From NCBI RefSeq assembly GCF_000189635.1, contig NW_002476481.1:496001-560000 (forward strand): a stretch of 64,000 bases of DNA. Reading direction: 5' to 3'. Position 1 is the first letter of the stretch. Every line of letters starts with the position of its first letter. Positions 26,240-38,626 of the stretch are shown one piece after another. The position numbers and the translations under genes are program-made. The DNA is from Tetrahymena thermophila SB210 (lineage: Eukaryota > Ciliophora > Oligohymenophorea > Hymenostomatida > Tetrahymenidae). A model generated the notes under the pieces. That model saw only the letters and a list, made by a program, of their open reading frames with translations. It searched no databases and was not told the origin of the DNA.

Positions 26240-28196
26240 TCAATAAATTGAAGATAATATTCTTTTATCTACTTCATTCATATCCTCTTCATTTTAACAT
26301 TTTTAGAAGAATTTTTATATATTCTAATATTGCAATTCTTCATTCATTAAAAGTGCAAACTACTCTTCAAAGTGGCTTGTTTTTTTTTCATTTTATTTTT
26401 TAATATAAGTCATTTCAATAAATTTAAATAGATAATAAATTGAACTTTTTGATCATTTTTTAAAATTTACATGGGGATGTTATCAAAGTTTGTATGCTCT
26501 AATTTTAGAAATTTAAGAAACTCTATGAGCTACCTATAAGCTTTATAGCTGCAAGCTACTGATTATCTAATAAAATCATAATTGCTTTTTTTAAAAATAA
26601 AACATCTTTAAAGATCTAGAAAATGTTCAAATCTTTAACTAATAGTTCCTCTATGAAATTTTTAGTATATTTGTCTAGTCCTTAGTTAAATAAATATTCT
26701 GATTTTTTGAGACACCTTTTTTAAAAACCAATAATTATCAATCAATAAGGAAAATAAAAATTAACTTACTTGATTTTGAATAAATTTTTATAAATAACCT
26801 ATGAAAACTTTTCATTAAAAATAGCCTTAAAATTATATGATCCTTTTTTAAAATTAGGTGATTCTTTTTATTCTTTGATTTATTTTGGTGAACTCACATT
26901 TGAAATTACTAAATTCTGATAAGCAAATTTATTTTTTAATTCCTATCTAATTTTCTATTGATCAATTTATTGCTTCGTTTTTATTCTCTGAGACTTATAC
27001 TTATGATTTACAAAGTTTTAATTATCATCTTTATATTCGCTATCCTCTAGTTATTCTTTTTGAATATTAAGATTTTTTTTATTGAAGATTTATTTATTTT
27101 CTTAGTTATCTTCTACAAGCTTGTTAGCTTTTAAAATGTGCATATAATTTTCTTAAAATAAATTCTACATTAAAAGCATAAAAAAATCATTTCTTATATT
27201 TTCAAAAGAAGAAAATCTTCCAAATATTCCAATGAACATTAAAACAGTCAAAATGCTATTTCCAAGAGCTAATATTTCAGGGATAGTTGGATATTTAATT
27301 TTAATTTATTGAATAATTTCATCCATTTCTATTTTAACAAAGGAATAGCCAGATTATATGTTATTTTGAATACTATATTACCTATCAAAATTTTATTAAT
27401 GTAAATTATATTGGATAGGAGAAGAAAAATTTGACTGTTATTATATTAGAAAACCTTAATTTACTACAGTTTATTATTTTTATATCCTAAATGTTGAAAA
27501 ACTAATTTGATTTCCTTAACTAATTGTGTAAGAATTCCTGTATTAGACTTATTCATTCTTAGTTTAGGTATTAAATTGAGAAGTAAACAATTTGAATCTC
27601 ATTCCAGCATTATACCCATTCATAACTTAATCGATTTCACTTTAAGTTGCACAGTTATTTGGAATAGAAGTTTTGATAGTGTCAAGGTCTAAGCATCCAT
27701 AAGTAGCAATTGCTATATAAGAGTAAATGTTATCAACTATACTATAAGCCAAAGTAAGATTCTGCAGTTAAGAAAAGTCTAAACAATAATAATCACTTAA
27801 ATTAGGATCTGTACATTTTATGATATCAAGATTGATATATGTATTATTTTAGTTATCAGTCTAAAAAAAATATGCATAGTTAACCAAATATGTTTTATTA
27901 TTTTGAGATTGTAATTAATCTAAGCTTATATTGATATCGTATTGAAATTTGAATGCAAACAAATTAGAATTTAAGTTTACTTCTATTCTTTCTTAAGAGA
28001 TGATGCTTTGAGATCTGTATATGGGATCTATTTAATTATTGATGTATAAATAGAGAAGGTATATATAATAGGAAGAAGCAGCAATAATGACTATTAGAGT
28101 AGTAGCAGTTCCAATCCATGTACTTTTTTTAATATTCTATTTATCAACATTAAAGTAAAAATGCTGTGAAAATAAATCTAAGCTACTAAAACCCAT
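26240..28196 (-). CDS. Two-TM protein, array copy 3, damaged last splice site?
   Basis: Start MGFSSLDLFSQHFYFNVDKQ. The frame is open through TM1, the four-Cys ectodomain (KCTDPN, YCLDFS, YGCLDLD, NNCAT), TM2 and most of the tail, with intron 1 at 26716-26769. The expected second intron begins normally (GTAAATTTT, near 26469). The acceptor found in sister copies as AAAAAG before AAAATG reads AAAAAAT here, and no usable in-frame AG replaces it. Retention would stop at a TGA at 26415-26417 and remove the conserved KRILSSIY end, although that end is still encoded in frame downstream. So it is either a functional gene with a shorter tail, a young pseudogene, or a sequence error. Subgroup 2. Confidence 0.7.
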
Positions 28197-28708
28197 CAAT
28201 AATTTAAAATAAAATAAACTTTTTAAAATTTTTTTGTTTTAATATTACTTCTACTAATTGATTTATAACTGATTTATGCATAATAAATTAAAATTTAAAT
28301 ACAATTAAAGGAATAAATGAAAAAAAAAAAATAATATCAGCAAATTCATCTAATTTTTCTTTAAAATTTCTATTTTTATAATAAAATAGTAACTTTAAAC
28401 AACATTACAAGCTCTTAATAATAAAAATTTATTATTTTATATTATAATTTATTACATAATTATTGAGTATAAAAAATGCTATTCTAATACATTTTATATT
28501 TTAATATACTTTCAATCCTCATTAATTAAAGCTAGATTTAATTAATACTATAATAAATTTTTGCATTAATAAAAATTATAAAATTTCTTAAAAAAAAAAA
28601 TGTTTTTTGAATTGAATTATCTGTTTTACAATAAATTAATATGAAATTATTTATTTTATTACAAGAAAAATAAAAAGAAATAAATTTTAAGTTTATATTA
28701 AAATATTT
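28197..28708. other. Array spacer
   Basis: About 510 bp of AT-rich DNA. Nothing recognised. Confidence 0.5.
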
Positions 28709-30697
28709 TCAATAAATTGAAGATAATATTCTTTTATCTATTTNNNNNNNNNNNNNNNNNNNNNNNNNNNNNNNNNNNNNNNNNNNNNNNNNNNNNNNNN
28801 NNNNNNNNNNNNNNNNNNNNNNNNNNNNNNNNNNNNNNNNNNNGAGCAAACTACTTTTCAAGTGACTTGTTTTATTGTCATTTTCTTTTTATAAAAAAAA
28901 ATTTCGATAAATTTAAAATGATAGTAAATTTAACTCTTTAATCCTTTTTAAAAATTTACATGAAGATGTCGTTATGCTTTATATACTCTCATTTTAGAAA
29001 TTTAAGAAACTCTATGAGCAACCTATAAGCCGTATAGCTGCAAGTTATTGATTATCTAATAAAATCATTATTGCTTTTTTTAAAAATAAAATATCTTTAT
29101 AGACCTAGAAAATATTCAAATCTTTAACTAACAGTTCCTCTATGAAATTTTTAGTATATTTGTCTAGTCCTTAGCTAAGTAAATATTCTGACTTTTTCAG
29201 GCACCTTTTTTTAAATTCGATTAATATCAATCAATTAAGGAAAATAAAGTTAATTTACTTGGTTTTGAATAAATTTTTATAAATAGCCTATGAAAACTTT
29301 TGGTTAATAATAGCCTTAAAATTATATGATTCTTTTTTCAAATTAGGTTTTTCTTATTATAATTTGATTTATTATTGTGAACTCTAATTTGAAATTACTA
29401 AATTCTGATAAGCAAAATTGCTTTTTATTTCTGATATTGTTTTCTATTAATCAATTTATAGCTTTGTTTTTATTCTCTGAGACTTGTAATTTTGATTTAC
29501 AAAGTTTCTATCATCGTCATCTTAATATTCTCTATTCTCTAGCTATTCTTTTTAAATAATATGATTTTTTTTATCTAAGATTTATTTTTTTTCTTAATTA
29601 ATAAATTTATTATCAACAAGCTTGTTAATTTTTAAAATGTGCAAATAATTTTCTTAAAATAAATTCTACATTAAAAGCATAAAAAAATCATTCCTTATTT
29701 TTTTAAAAGAAGAAAATCTTCCAAATATTCCAATGAACATTAAAACAGTTAAAATACTATTTCCAAGAGCTAATATTTCAGGGATAGTTGGAAATTTAAT
29801 CTTAATCTATTAAATAATTTCATCCATTTCTATTTTAACAAAGATATAACCAGACTAAATGTTATTTTGAATACTATATTGCCTATCAAAATTTTAGTAA
29901 AAGGAATTATACTGAATAGGCGAAGAAAATTGTGACTGTTATTATATTAAAATTCCTTAATTTACTACAGTTTCTTATTTTTATATTTTAAATGTTGTAA
30001 AAGAGATTTGATTTGCTTAAGTAAATGAATAAGAATTTCTGTATTTGACTTATTCACTCTTTGTACTAGTATTAAATTGAGATGTAAACAATTTAAATCT
30101 AATTCCAGAACTATATCCATTTATAACTTAATCGATTTCACTTTAAGTAGCACAGTTATTTGGAATAGAAGTTTTTTTAGCATCAATATCTAAGCATCCA
30201 TAAGTAACAATTGCTATATAAGAGTAAATATTATCAACTACACTAAGAGCCAAAGTATTATTTTACAGTTTAGAAAAGTCTAAACAATAATAATCAATTA
30301 AAATAGGATCTGTGCATTTTATTATATCAAGATTTATATATGTATAATTTTAATCATTAGAATAATAGAAAAATGCATAGTTAACTAAGTATGTTTTATT
30401 ATTTTTAGACTGTAATTAATCTAAGCTTATATTGCCATCTAATACATATTTGAATCCAAACAAATTAGAGTTTAATTTTAATTCTGTTTTTTCTTAAGTG
30501 ATGATGCTCTGAGATCTGTAAATGGGATCTATTTAATTATTGACATATAAATTGAGAAGATATATATAATAAGATGAAGCAGTAACAATGACTATAAAAG
30601 TAGAAACAGCTCCAATCCATGTACTTTTTTTAATATTCTATTTTTCTACATTAAAGTAAAAATGCTGTGAAAAGATATCTAAACAACTAAAACCCAT
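28709..30697 (-). CDS. Two-TM protein, array copy 4, interrupted by assembly gap
   Basis: Start MGFSCLDIFSQHFYFNVEKQ. The frame is open through both TMs, the four ectodomain cysteines (KCTDPI, YCLDFS, YGCLDID, NNCAT) and the tail. Intron 1 is near 29211-29264. The last exon contains the 100-N gap (28744-28843). Just before the gap (28854-28863 in plus coordinates) the sequence is one base shorter than in copy 2 (ACTTTTCAAGTGAC against ACTCTTCAAAGTGAC), which shifts the frame. Because it abuts the gap, an assembly or base-call error is the simplest reading. The end of the gene beyond the gap again encodes KRILSSIY. Subgroup 2. Confidence 0.7.
28744..28843. other. Assembly gap (100 Ns)
   Basis: Exactly 100 Ns, a conventional gap of unspecified true length, inside the last exon of array copy 4. 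Highly similar neighbouring copies make a collapse or misjoin here likely, so the count of array members could be an underestimate. Confidence 0.99.
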
Positions 30698-31321
30698 CAA
30701 TAATTTAAGTAAAATACACTTTTAAAAATCTTTTGCTTTAATATTACTTCTACTAATTTATCTATAATTAGTTAATGTATAATAAATTTAATAAAATAAA
30801 ATGAATTATAAAATATCAACAAATTCATCTAATTTTTATTTTGTACTATCTATTTGTTAAATTATTTTAAAATAAAATAGAAATTTGAACAAGAATACAA
30901 GTATATAAATAATAATTTTGTAAATTGAATTATTGTTAAGTATAAAAATATTATTCGAATACATTATATTTTTTAATATTCTTTCAATTCTCTTTAATTA
31001 GCTCTATTTAGTTATTACCATAAGAAATTTTTGCATTAATAATTTAATGACAACCAAAATGATCAAAAATTAGGGTTTGGATTTTCTTGATGATAGTCTT
31101 TTAATTAACAAATTTTTAAGCAACGGTGGGTTTTTCTTAAATCACAAAAAAATTCATAGCATTAATTTTTTATTATTTAAAATTTCAAGATATTCATTTT
31201 TTTTATAAAATAAAAATAAGGATAAATATTTCAAAAAATTAATATTATTATAAAATAAATACAAATTAATCAAACAAAAACAAATAAGCATTTATTTTAT
31301 AATTTTGCAACCAAAACTTAT
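30698..31321. other. Array spacer
   Basis: About 620 bp. It contains AATAAGGATAAATATTTCAA near 31214, a stretch that recurs about 100 bp beyond the 3' ends of the copies at 33823 and 38627, so it travelled with subgroup 3 duplications. Otherwise AT-rich. Confidence 0.55.
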
Positions 31322-33277
31322 TCAATAAAAAGAAGTTAATATTCTTTTATCTATTTCATTGATATTACTTTAATTTTAACACTTTTAAAGAAATAACTAT
31401 ATGTTCTAGTATTAAAGCACTTCAGAAATAGAATTTGCAAATTACTCTTCAAAATGGCTCATTTTTTTTTCATTTACTTTTTTTGATATGTAAAGTTAGT
31501 TTAATTTTAAGTAATTTATAGAATAAAATATAATAATTTTTTATAATTTACTTTGAAATTATTATAATGTGTTCACAGTATGGTTTTAGATACCTAAAAA
31601 ACCTTAAGAAAATCCTACGAGCTTAATGGCAGCAAGTTATTGTTTATCCAATAAGATCATTATTGCCTTTTTCAAAAATATGATATCTTTATAAATTTCG
31701 AATATGTTCAAATCTTTGTTTATTTAGTCTTCAATAAATTTTTTAGTGTATTAATCTAGTCCTTTACTTAACAAATAATCTTTTTTTTTATAACACCTTT
31801 TTTTATAAAAAAAAATTATTTATTTCAATAGGAATTTTAATTTACTTGGTTTTGAAAATGTTCATATGAATTATTTTTGAAAATTTTTGATTGAATATAT
31901 CTTTAAAGTTCTATAAATTTTTACTCAAATTCAATCTTTCTTGCAAACTTTTTATTGGAGAATTAACGGTTGAAATTCTTAAATTTTGATAGGCAAATTG
32001 ATTTTTTAAATCTTATTTTAGATTTTATGAATCAACAAACTATTTTGTTTTTATCATTTAAGGTCTATAGTTATTAGTCTAAATGGTTTCATTTTCTTCT
32101 TTATATTCACTTAGATGAAATTCAACTTTTTAAGTAAAATTAATTCTTTGACTTTTTATTTATTCTTCATTAAATGTATTTTATTTGTTTTGTATTAATT
32201 TGTTAATTTTCAAGATTTACAAGTAACTCTCTTAAAATAGATTCTGCAGTAGTAGTACAAAAAAATTATTTTTTATTGAATTAGCAGAACAAACCTTTCC
32301 TAAAACTCCAACGAACATTAAAAGTGTCAAAATACTATTTCCAAGAGCTAATATTTAAGGAATTGTAGGGTATTATATTTTGATTACTTCCATAATTTCA
32401 TCCATTTAGATTTAAACGTAACTGTAACCTGAATAGTTTAAATTTGTAATGCTATACTATCTATCGTATGTCTATTAAAATGGATTATATTGGATCGGTG
32501 AAGAAAATTCTATTGAATTTTATATCAAAAATCCTTACTTAACTGATGTTACTTACTTTTATGCCTTAAGAATTGTCTAAACAAGTTGATCTGCTGAAGT
32601 GTAAATTAATTAATTTCTGTATTTCACCTATGCTTGTTTTGTCGTAGTATTAAACTAAGATGTAAATAGTTTTAGTCTGACTCCAGAATTGAAGTTATTA
32701 ATGACTTAATCAATTTCGCTTTGACTTGCACAGTTATTTGGAATAGTAGTTTTGTATATATCAAGATCTAAGCATCCGTAAATATTTATTTCAACATAAG
32801 ATAAAATATTTTAAGCAGTGCTTAAAGTCAAAGTCTAATTTTAAATGCTAGAAAAGTCTATGCAATAATAGCCAATTAAATTATAATCTGTGCATTTTAC
32901 AATATCTAGAACTACCTAAAAGCTATTTTATTCATCAGCATAATAAAACTAAGCAATTTAAACAATATAAGTTTTATTATTCTAAGCTTACAATAAGTCT
33001 ATGCTCTTATTAGTATCATACTCATATCTAAATCCTACAAGATTTGAGTTTAGGGTGATATCTATTATTTCATCACTGATAATGTTCTGAGATCTATATA
33101 AATGGGATCTATTTAATTTGAGAAATATAAATCAAGTAGATAAATATAATAGGAAGCAGCAATTGTTAAAACTATTAGACTTGAAATAATTCCAATAGAT
33201 GTACTCTATTTAATCTTGTTTTTATGAATATTGAAGAAAAAATTTTGTGAAAATATATCAAACTAAGAAAAGCCCAT
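31322..33277 (-). CDS. Two-TM protein, array copy 5, with a 2-bp insertion
   Basis: Start MGFSQFDIFSQNFFFNI. Subgroup 3 with the copies at 33823 and 38627. Just after the first TM, near 33103, this copy reads GATCTATATAAATGGG where sisters read GATCTATAAATGGG. The extra two bases shift the frame and lead to an early TGA in the ectodomain. Everything downstream is otherwise open in the original frame, with the four Cys motifs (KCTDYN, YCIDFS, YGCLDLD, NNCAS), TM2, the tail with both introns, and an ending KRILTSFY. Such an isolated lesion points either to a very recent pseudogene or to a sequence error. Confidence 0.7.
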
Positions 33278-33822
33278 CAAATAGCTAAAAAAATTTTTAA
33301 TTTATTTGTCTGCTCAAGTTTTTAATTTTTAGAATTACTTCTACTAACTTAATAATTACTAAATTTAATCATAAAAAAATATATTAACTTTTGTTTTTGC
33401 TTTATTTTCAAATAAAAATGATAAAAAATAATTCAGATGACAAAAGCTAATTTACTTTATTTAAATTTTTGGCAATTTATAGTTATATTCAGAAACCAAA
33501 ATTTGTAATCAAGAAAATAAATAATTTCAAATACTTTATAAAATTATTTAAAAAAGTATATATATGTAATAAAAAATTTGCAAAAATGTAAGAAATTAAT
33601 ACCAACCAAAATCATAAAAATCAGGGTTTTTGTTTACTTTTATTATCTAGAAATTACATTATACCATTTTTTTAAATTATTTAAATTCACAAGATATTCA
33701 TGTCTTCTTATAAATTAAAAATAAGGATAAATATTTTAAAGAAAGAGATTGTTTTAAAAGGAATACAAACTTAACAATAAAATAAAAATTAATTTTATAG
33801 TTTATTAATCAAAAAATTTTAT
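33278..33822. other. Array spacer
   Basis: About 545 bp with the shared AATAAGGATAAATATTT stretch near 33720. No coding content seen. Confidence 0.55.
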
Positions 33823-35782
33823 TCAATATAAAGAAGATAATATTCTTTTATCTAATTCATTCATATTCTGTTCATTTTGACATTTTAATAGAAATAGCTT
33901 TATGTTCTAGTATTAAAGCTCTTCAGAAATAGAATTTGCAAATTACTCTTCAAAATGACTCATTTTTTAATCATTAGCTTTTTTTAATATGTAATGTTAG
34001 TTTGATTATAAATAGCTAAAATAATAATATAAAATAATTTTTTATAATTTACTTTCAAATTGTTATAATGTGTTCATATTATGCTTTTAGATACCTAAAA
34101 AACTTTAAGAACAACCTACAAGCTTAATGGCAGCAAGTTATTGTTTATCCAACAAGATCATTATTGCCTTTTTCAAAAATATGATATCTTTATAAATTTC
34201 GAATATGTTCAAATCTTTGTTTATTTAGTCTTCAATAAATTTTTTAGTGTATTAATCTAGTCCTTTACTTAATAAATAATCATTTTTTTTACAACACCTT
34301 TTTTTAGAAAAATTATTAATTTTATAAATAAGAATTTTAAATTTACTTGGTTTTGAAAATGTTCTAATGAATTGTTTTTGAAAATTTTTGATTGAATATA
34401 TCTTTAAAGTTCTATAAAAGTTTTCTCAAATTCAATTTTTCTTGCAAAATTTTTATTTCTTTTGGAGAATTAATGGTTGAACATCTTAAATTTAGATAGG
34501 TATTTTGATTTTTTAAATCTAATTTTAGATTTTAAGGGTCAAAAAGCTACTTTGTTTTTCTTCTTTAAGGTCTATTTTTATTACTCTGAATGGTTTCATT
34601 TTCCTCTTTATATTCACTTAACTCAAATTCAACTTTTTAAGTAAAATTACTTTTTTTACTTTTTATTTATTCTTCATTAGATGTATTTTATTTGTTTTGT
34701 ATTAATTTATTAATTTTCAAGATTTACATGTAGCTCTCTTAAAATAGATTTTGCATTAGAAGTACAAAAAAGTTATTTTTTATCGAATTAGTAGAATAAG
34801 TTTTTCCTAGAATTCCAGCAAACATTAAAAGTGTCAAAATACTATTTCCAAGAGCTAAAATTTAAGGAATTGTAGGGTATTATATTTTGATTACATCCAT
34901 AATTTCATCCATTTTTATCTAAACATAACTATAACCTGAATAATTTAAACTTCTAATGCTATACTACCTATCGTATGTCTATTAAAATGGATTATATTGA
35001 ATTGGTGAAGAAAATTCTGTTGAATTTTATATCAAAAATCCTTATTTAACTGATGTCACTTACTTTTATGCCTTAAGAATTGTCTAAACAAGTTGATCTG
35101 CTGAAGTATAAATAAATTAATTTCTGTATTTTACTTATGCTTGTTTTGTCGTAGTATTAAACTAAGATGTAAATAGTTTTAGTCTGACTCCAGAATTGAA
35201 GCAATTCATGATATAATCAATTTCACTTTGACTTGCACAGTTATTTGGAATAGTAGTCTTGTACATATCAAGATCTAAGCATCCGTAAATATTTATTGCT
35301 ATATGAGATAAAATATTTTCAGAGGTGCTTAGAATTAAAGTCTAATTCTAAATGCTAGAAAAGTCTATGCAATAATAGCCAATTAAATTAGGATCTGTGC
35401 ATTTAACAATATCTAGATCTACCTAAAAGCTATTTTATTCATCAGCATAATAAAACTAAGCAATTTAAACAATATAAGTTTTATTATTCTAAGCTTACAA
35501 TAAGTCTATGCTCTTATTAGTATCATACTCATATCTAAATCCTACAAGATTTGAATCCAAGGTGATATCTACTATTTCATCATTGATAATGCTCTGAGAT
35601 CTATAAATTGGATCTATTTAATTGGTGAAATATAAATCAAGTAGATAAACATAATAGGAAGCAGCAATTGTTAAAACTATTAGACTTGAAATAATTCCAA
35701 TAGATGTGCTCTATCTTACCTAGTTTTTATCAATATTGAAGGAGAAACTTTGAGAAAATATATCAAACTAAGAAAAACCCAT
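33823..35782 (-). CDS. Two-TM protein with four-Cys ectodomain, array copy 6
   Basis: An open frame from MGFSQFDIFSQSFSFNIDKN through TM1 (then YYVYLLDLYFTNQIDPIYRS), the ectodomain with KCTDPN, YCIDFS, YGCLDLD and NNCAS, and TM2 (ILALGNSILTLLMFAGILG). The Gln/Lys-rich tail follows, with two introns at the family positions, ending KRILSSLY. The ectodomain has one additional cysteine shortly after the fourth conserved one (MNCFNSG where sisters have NNFNSG or NSFNSG), unique to this copy. Subgroup 3. Looks intact. Confidence 0.8.
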
Positions 35783-36443
35783 CAAATAGCTAAAAAATTT
35801 TTAATCTCTTTGTCTGTCTGCTCAAGTTTTTAATTTTTAGAATTACTTCTACTAAATTAATAATTACTAAATTTAATCGTAAAATAATTAAAAAAATTTT
35901 ATTTTTGCTTTATTTTCAATATAAAAATGATAAGAAAGTAATTCATAAAAATGCTCATTTACTTTATTTAAATTTTAGCGAATTTATAGCTGTATTTAAA
36001 TAGTGAAATTATTAATTACAAATATAAGTAATTTCATATAGATTTAAAAAATTATTTATGTAATTTTTAAAAATGTTATGTAATAACATTTCTCTATCAT
36101 TAAAAAATTTGAATAAAGTAAAAAATACAACAACAAAAATATAAATATATCTCTAGCATTACTTTTTATCTGTCTGTCAAATTAAAAAAACGTTAAATAC
36201 TTGTATTAAAATGTAGGATATGTAATTTTTATTTTTCATTATTGCCCAAGACTTATCAAAATTAATATAATAATTTCTAAAATAAAATTTTTTTTACAAA
36301 TTAAAAATAAATTATAAAAAAATTCTTTTAAAAAAAATGTTTTATTATTTGAAATTACTTACTTATTATTAATTAATATGTAATTTAAATTTTTATTTTA
36401 AGATATTAAAAGAAATAAATTTTAACTTTTAATTATAAGATAC
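35783..36443. other. Array spacer
   Basis: About 660 bp of AT-rich DNA. Nothing recognised. Confidence 0.5.
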
Positions 36444-38025
36444 TCAATAAATTGAAGATAATATTATTTTATCTACTTCATTCATGTCCGACTCATTTTA
36501 ACATTTTTAAAGAATTTTAAATATTCTAATATCTCCTTTTTTTACCTTTTTTAAAAGCCAATAATTATTAATAAGGAAAATAAAAGTTAACTTACTTGAT
36601 TTTGAATAAATTTTTATAAATGACCTATGAAAACTTTTGGTTAAAATAGCCTTAAAATTATATGATTCTTTTTTCAAATTAGGTTTTTCTTTTTATTATT
36701 TGATTTATTATGATGATTTTTTATTAGAAATTACTAAATTCTAATTAGCAAAATTATTTTTTATTTCTGATTTAGTTTTTTATTGCTCAATTTCTTTGTT
36801 TTTATTCTCGAAGACTTATACCTTTAATTTACAAAGTTGTCAATATCATCTTTATATTAGTAATCATCTAACCATTGTTTTTAAATATTAGGATTTTTTT
36901 TATTGAAGATTTATTTTTTTCTTAATTAATAACTTTTTTATCAATAAGTTTGTTAATTTTTAAAATGTACATATAATTTTCTTAAAATAAATTGTTCATT
37001 AAAAGTATAAAAAAATCATTTCTTATTTTTTTAAAAGAAGAAAATCTTACGAACATTCCAATGAATATTAAAACAGTCAAAATACTGTTTCCAAGAGCTA
37101 ATATTTCAGAGATAGTTGGAAAGTTAATCTATATCTATTAAATAATTTCATCCATTTCTATTTTAACAAATATATAACCAGACTAAATGTTATTTTGAAT
37201 ACTATATTACCTATCAAAATTTTAGTAAAAGGAATTATATTGGATAGGCGAAGTAAATTGTGACTGTTATTATATTAAAATTCCTTAATTTACTATAGTA
37301 TCTTATTTTTATATCCTAAATGTTGTAAAAGCAATTTGATTTGCCTAAGTGAATGAATAATAATTTCTGTATTTGACTTATTCACTCTTTGTACTGGAAT
37401 AAAATTCAGATGTAAATAATTTAAGTCTAATTCCTGAATTATAACCATTTCTAACTTAATCAATTTCACTTTAAGTTGCACAGTCATTTGGGATAGAAAT
37501 TTTGATAGTATCAAGGTCTAAGCATCCATAAGTAATAGTTGCTATATAAGAGTAAATATTATCAACTACACTAAGAGCCAAAGTATTATTTTGCAGTTTG
37601 GTAAAGTCTAAACAATAATAATCACTTAAATTAGGATCTGTATATTTTATTATATCAAGATTTATATATGTATTATTTTAGTTATCAGAATAATAGAATA
37701 ATGCATAGTTAAATAAGTAAGTTTTATTATTTTGAGATTTTAATTAATCTAAGCTTATATTGGCATTTAATAAATATCTGAATCCAAATAAATTAGAATT
37801 TAAGTTTATCTCTATTCTTTCCTAAGTTATGATGCTCTGAGATCTGTAAATGGGATCTATTTAATTATTGATGTATAAATTAAGAATATTTATATAGTAG
37901 GAAGAAGCAGTAACAATGACAATAAAAGTAGAAACCGTTCCAATCTATGTACTTTTTTAAATATTCTATTTATCAACATTAAAGTAGAAATGTTGTGAAA
38001 AGATATCTAAACAACTAAAACCTGT
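36444..38025 (-). pseudogene. Pseudogene of the two-TM family, array copy 7
   Basis: A subgroup 2 relative with several independent defects. The codon aligned with the family ATG reads ACA (TTGACAGGTTTTAGT against TTGATGGGTTTTAGT) and no nearby in-frame ATG replaces it. The first conserved ectodomain cysteine is Tyr (KYTDPN). A run of A in the tail near 36915 has seven bases where sister copy 4 has eight, shifting the frame. Roughly 400 bp around exons 2-3 is deleted, so the sequence jumps from just after intron 1 to the final KCQNESDMNE segment. The last codons read KIILSSIY. Intron 1 and flanks are still recognisable. Confidence 0.85.
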
Positions 38026-38626
38026 CAATAATTTAAAGTAAAATACACTTTTTAAAATATTTTTGCTTTAATATTACTTCTATAATTTATCAAAAACTAA
38101 CTTATGAATAATAAATTTAAATAACATAAAATGAATAATAAAATATCAACAAACTCATCTAATTTTTTCTTAGTAATATTGATTTGTCAAATTATTTAAA
38201 AGTAAAATAATAAATTTAAACAAGAATAAAAGTGTAAAAATAATAAAAATTGATTATTTTGTAAGCTTCATAATTGTTAAATATAAATTACTATTCTAAA
38301 ACATTATATTTTTTAATATTCTTTCAATCTCCATTAAAAAAATATCTATTTAATTAATACAATAAGAAATTTTTGCATTTTCTTGATGATGGCTTTTTAA
38401 TTGACAAATTATTTTGTTAAAGTGGGTTTTTATTAATTTTAGTAAATCTACATTTTATCATTTTTTTAAATTATTTAAAATTTTAAGATATTCATATCTT
38501 CTTATAAAATAAAAATAAGGATAAATATTTCAAAAAAGAAATGTTTTTATTAATATTATTATAAAATAAATACAAATTAATCACTAAAATTAATATTAAT
38601 TTTATAGTTTTGTAATCAAAACTTAT
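38026..38626. other. Array spacer
   Basis: About 600 bp. The AATAAGGATAAATATTTCAA stretch shared with the other subgroup 3 copies lies near 38514. Confidence 0.55.
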
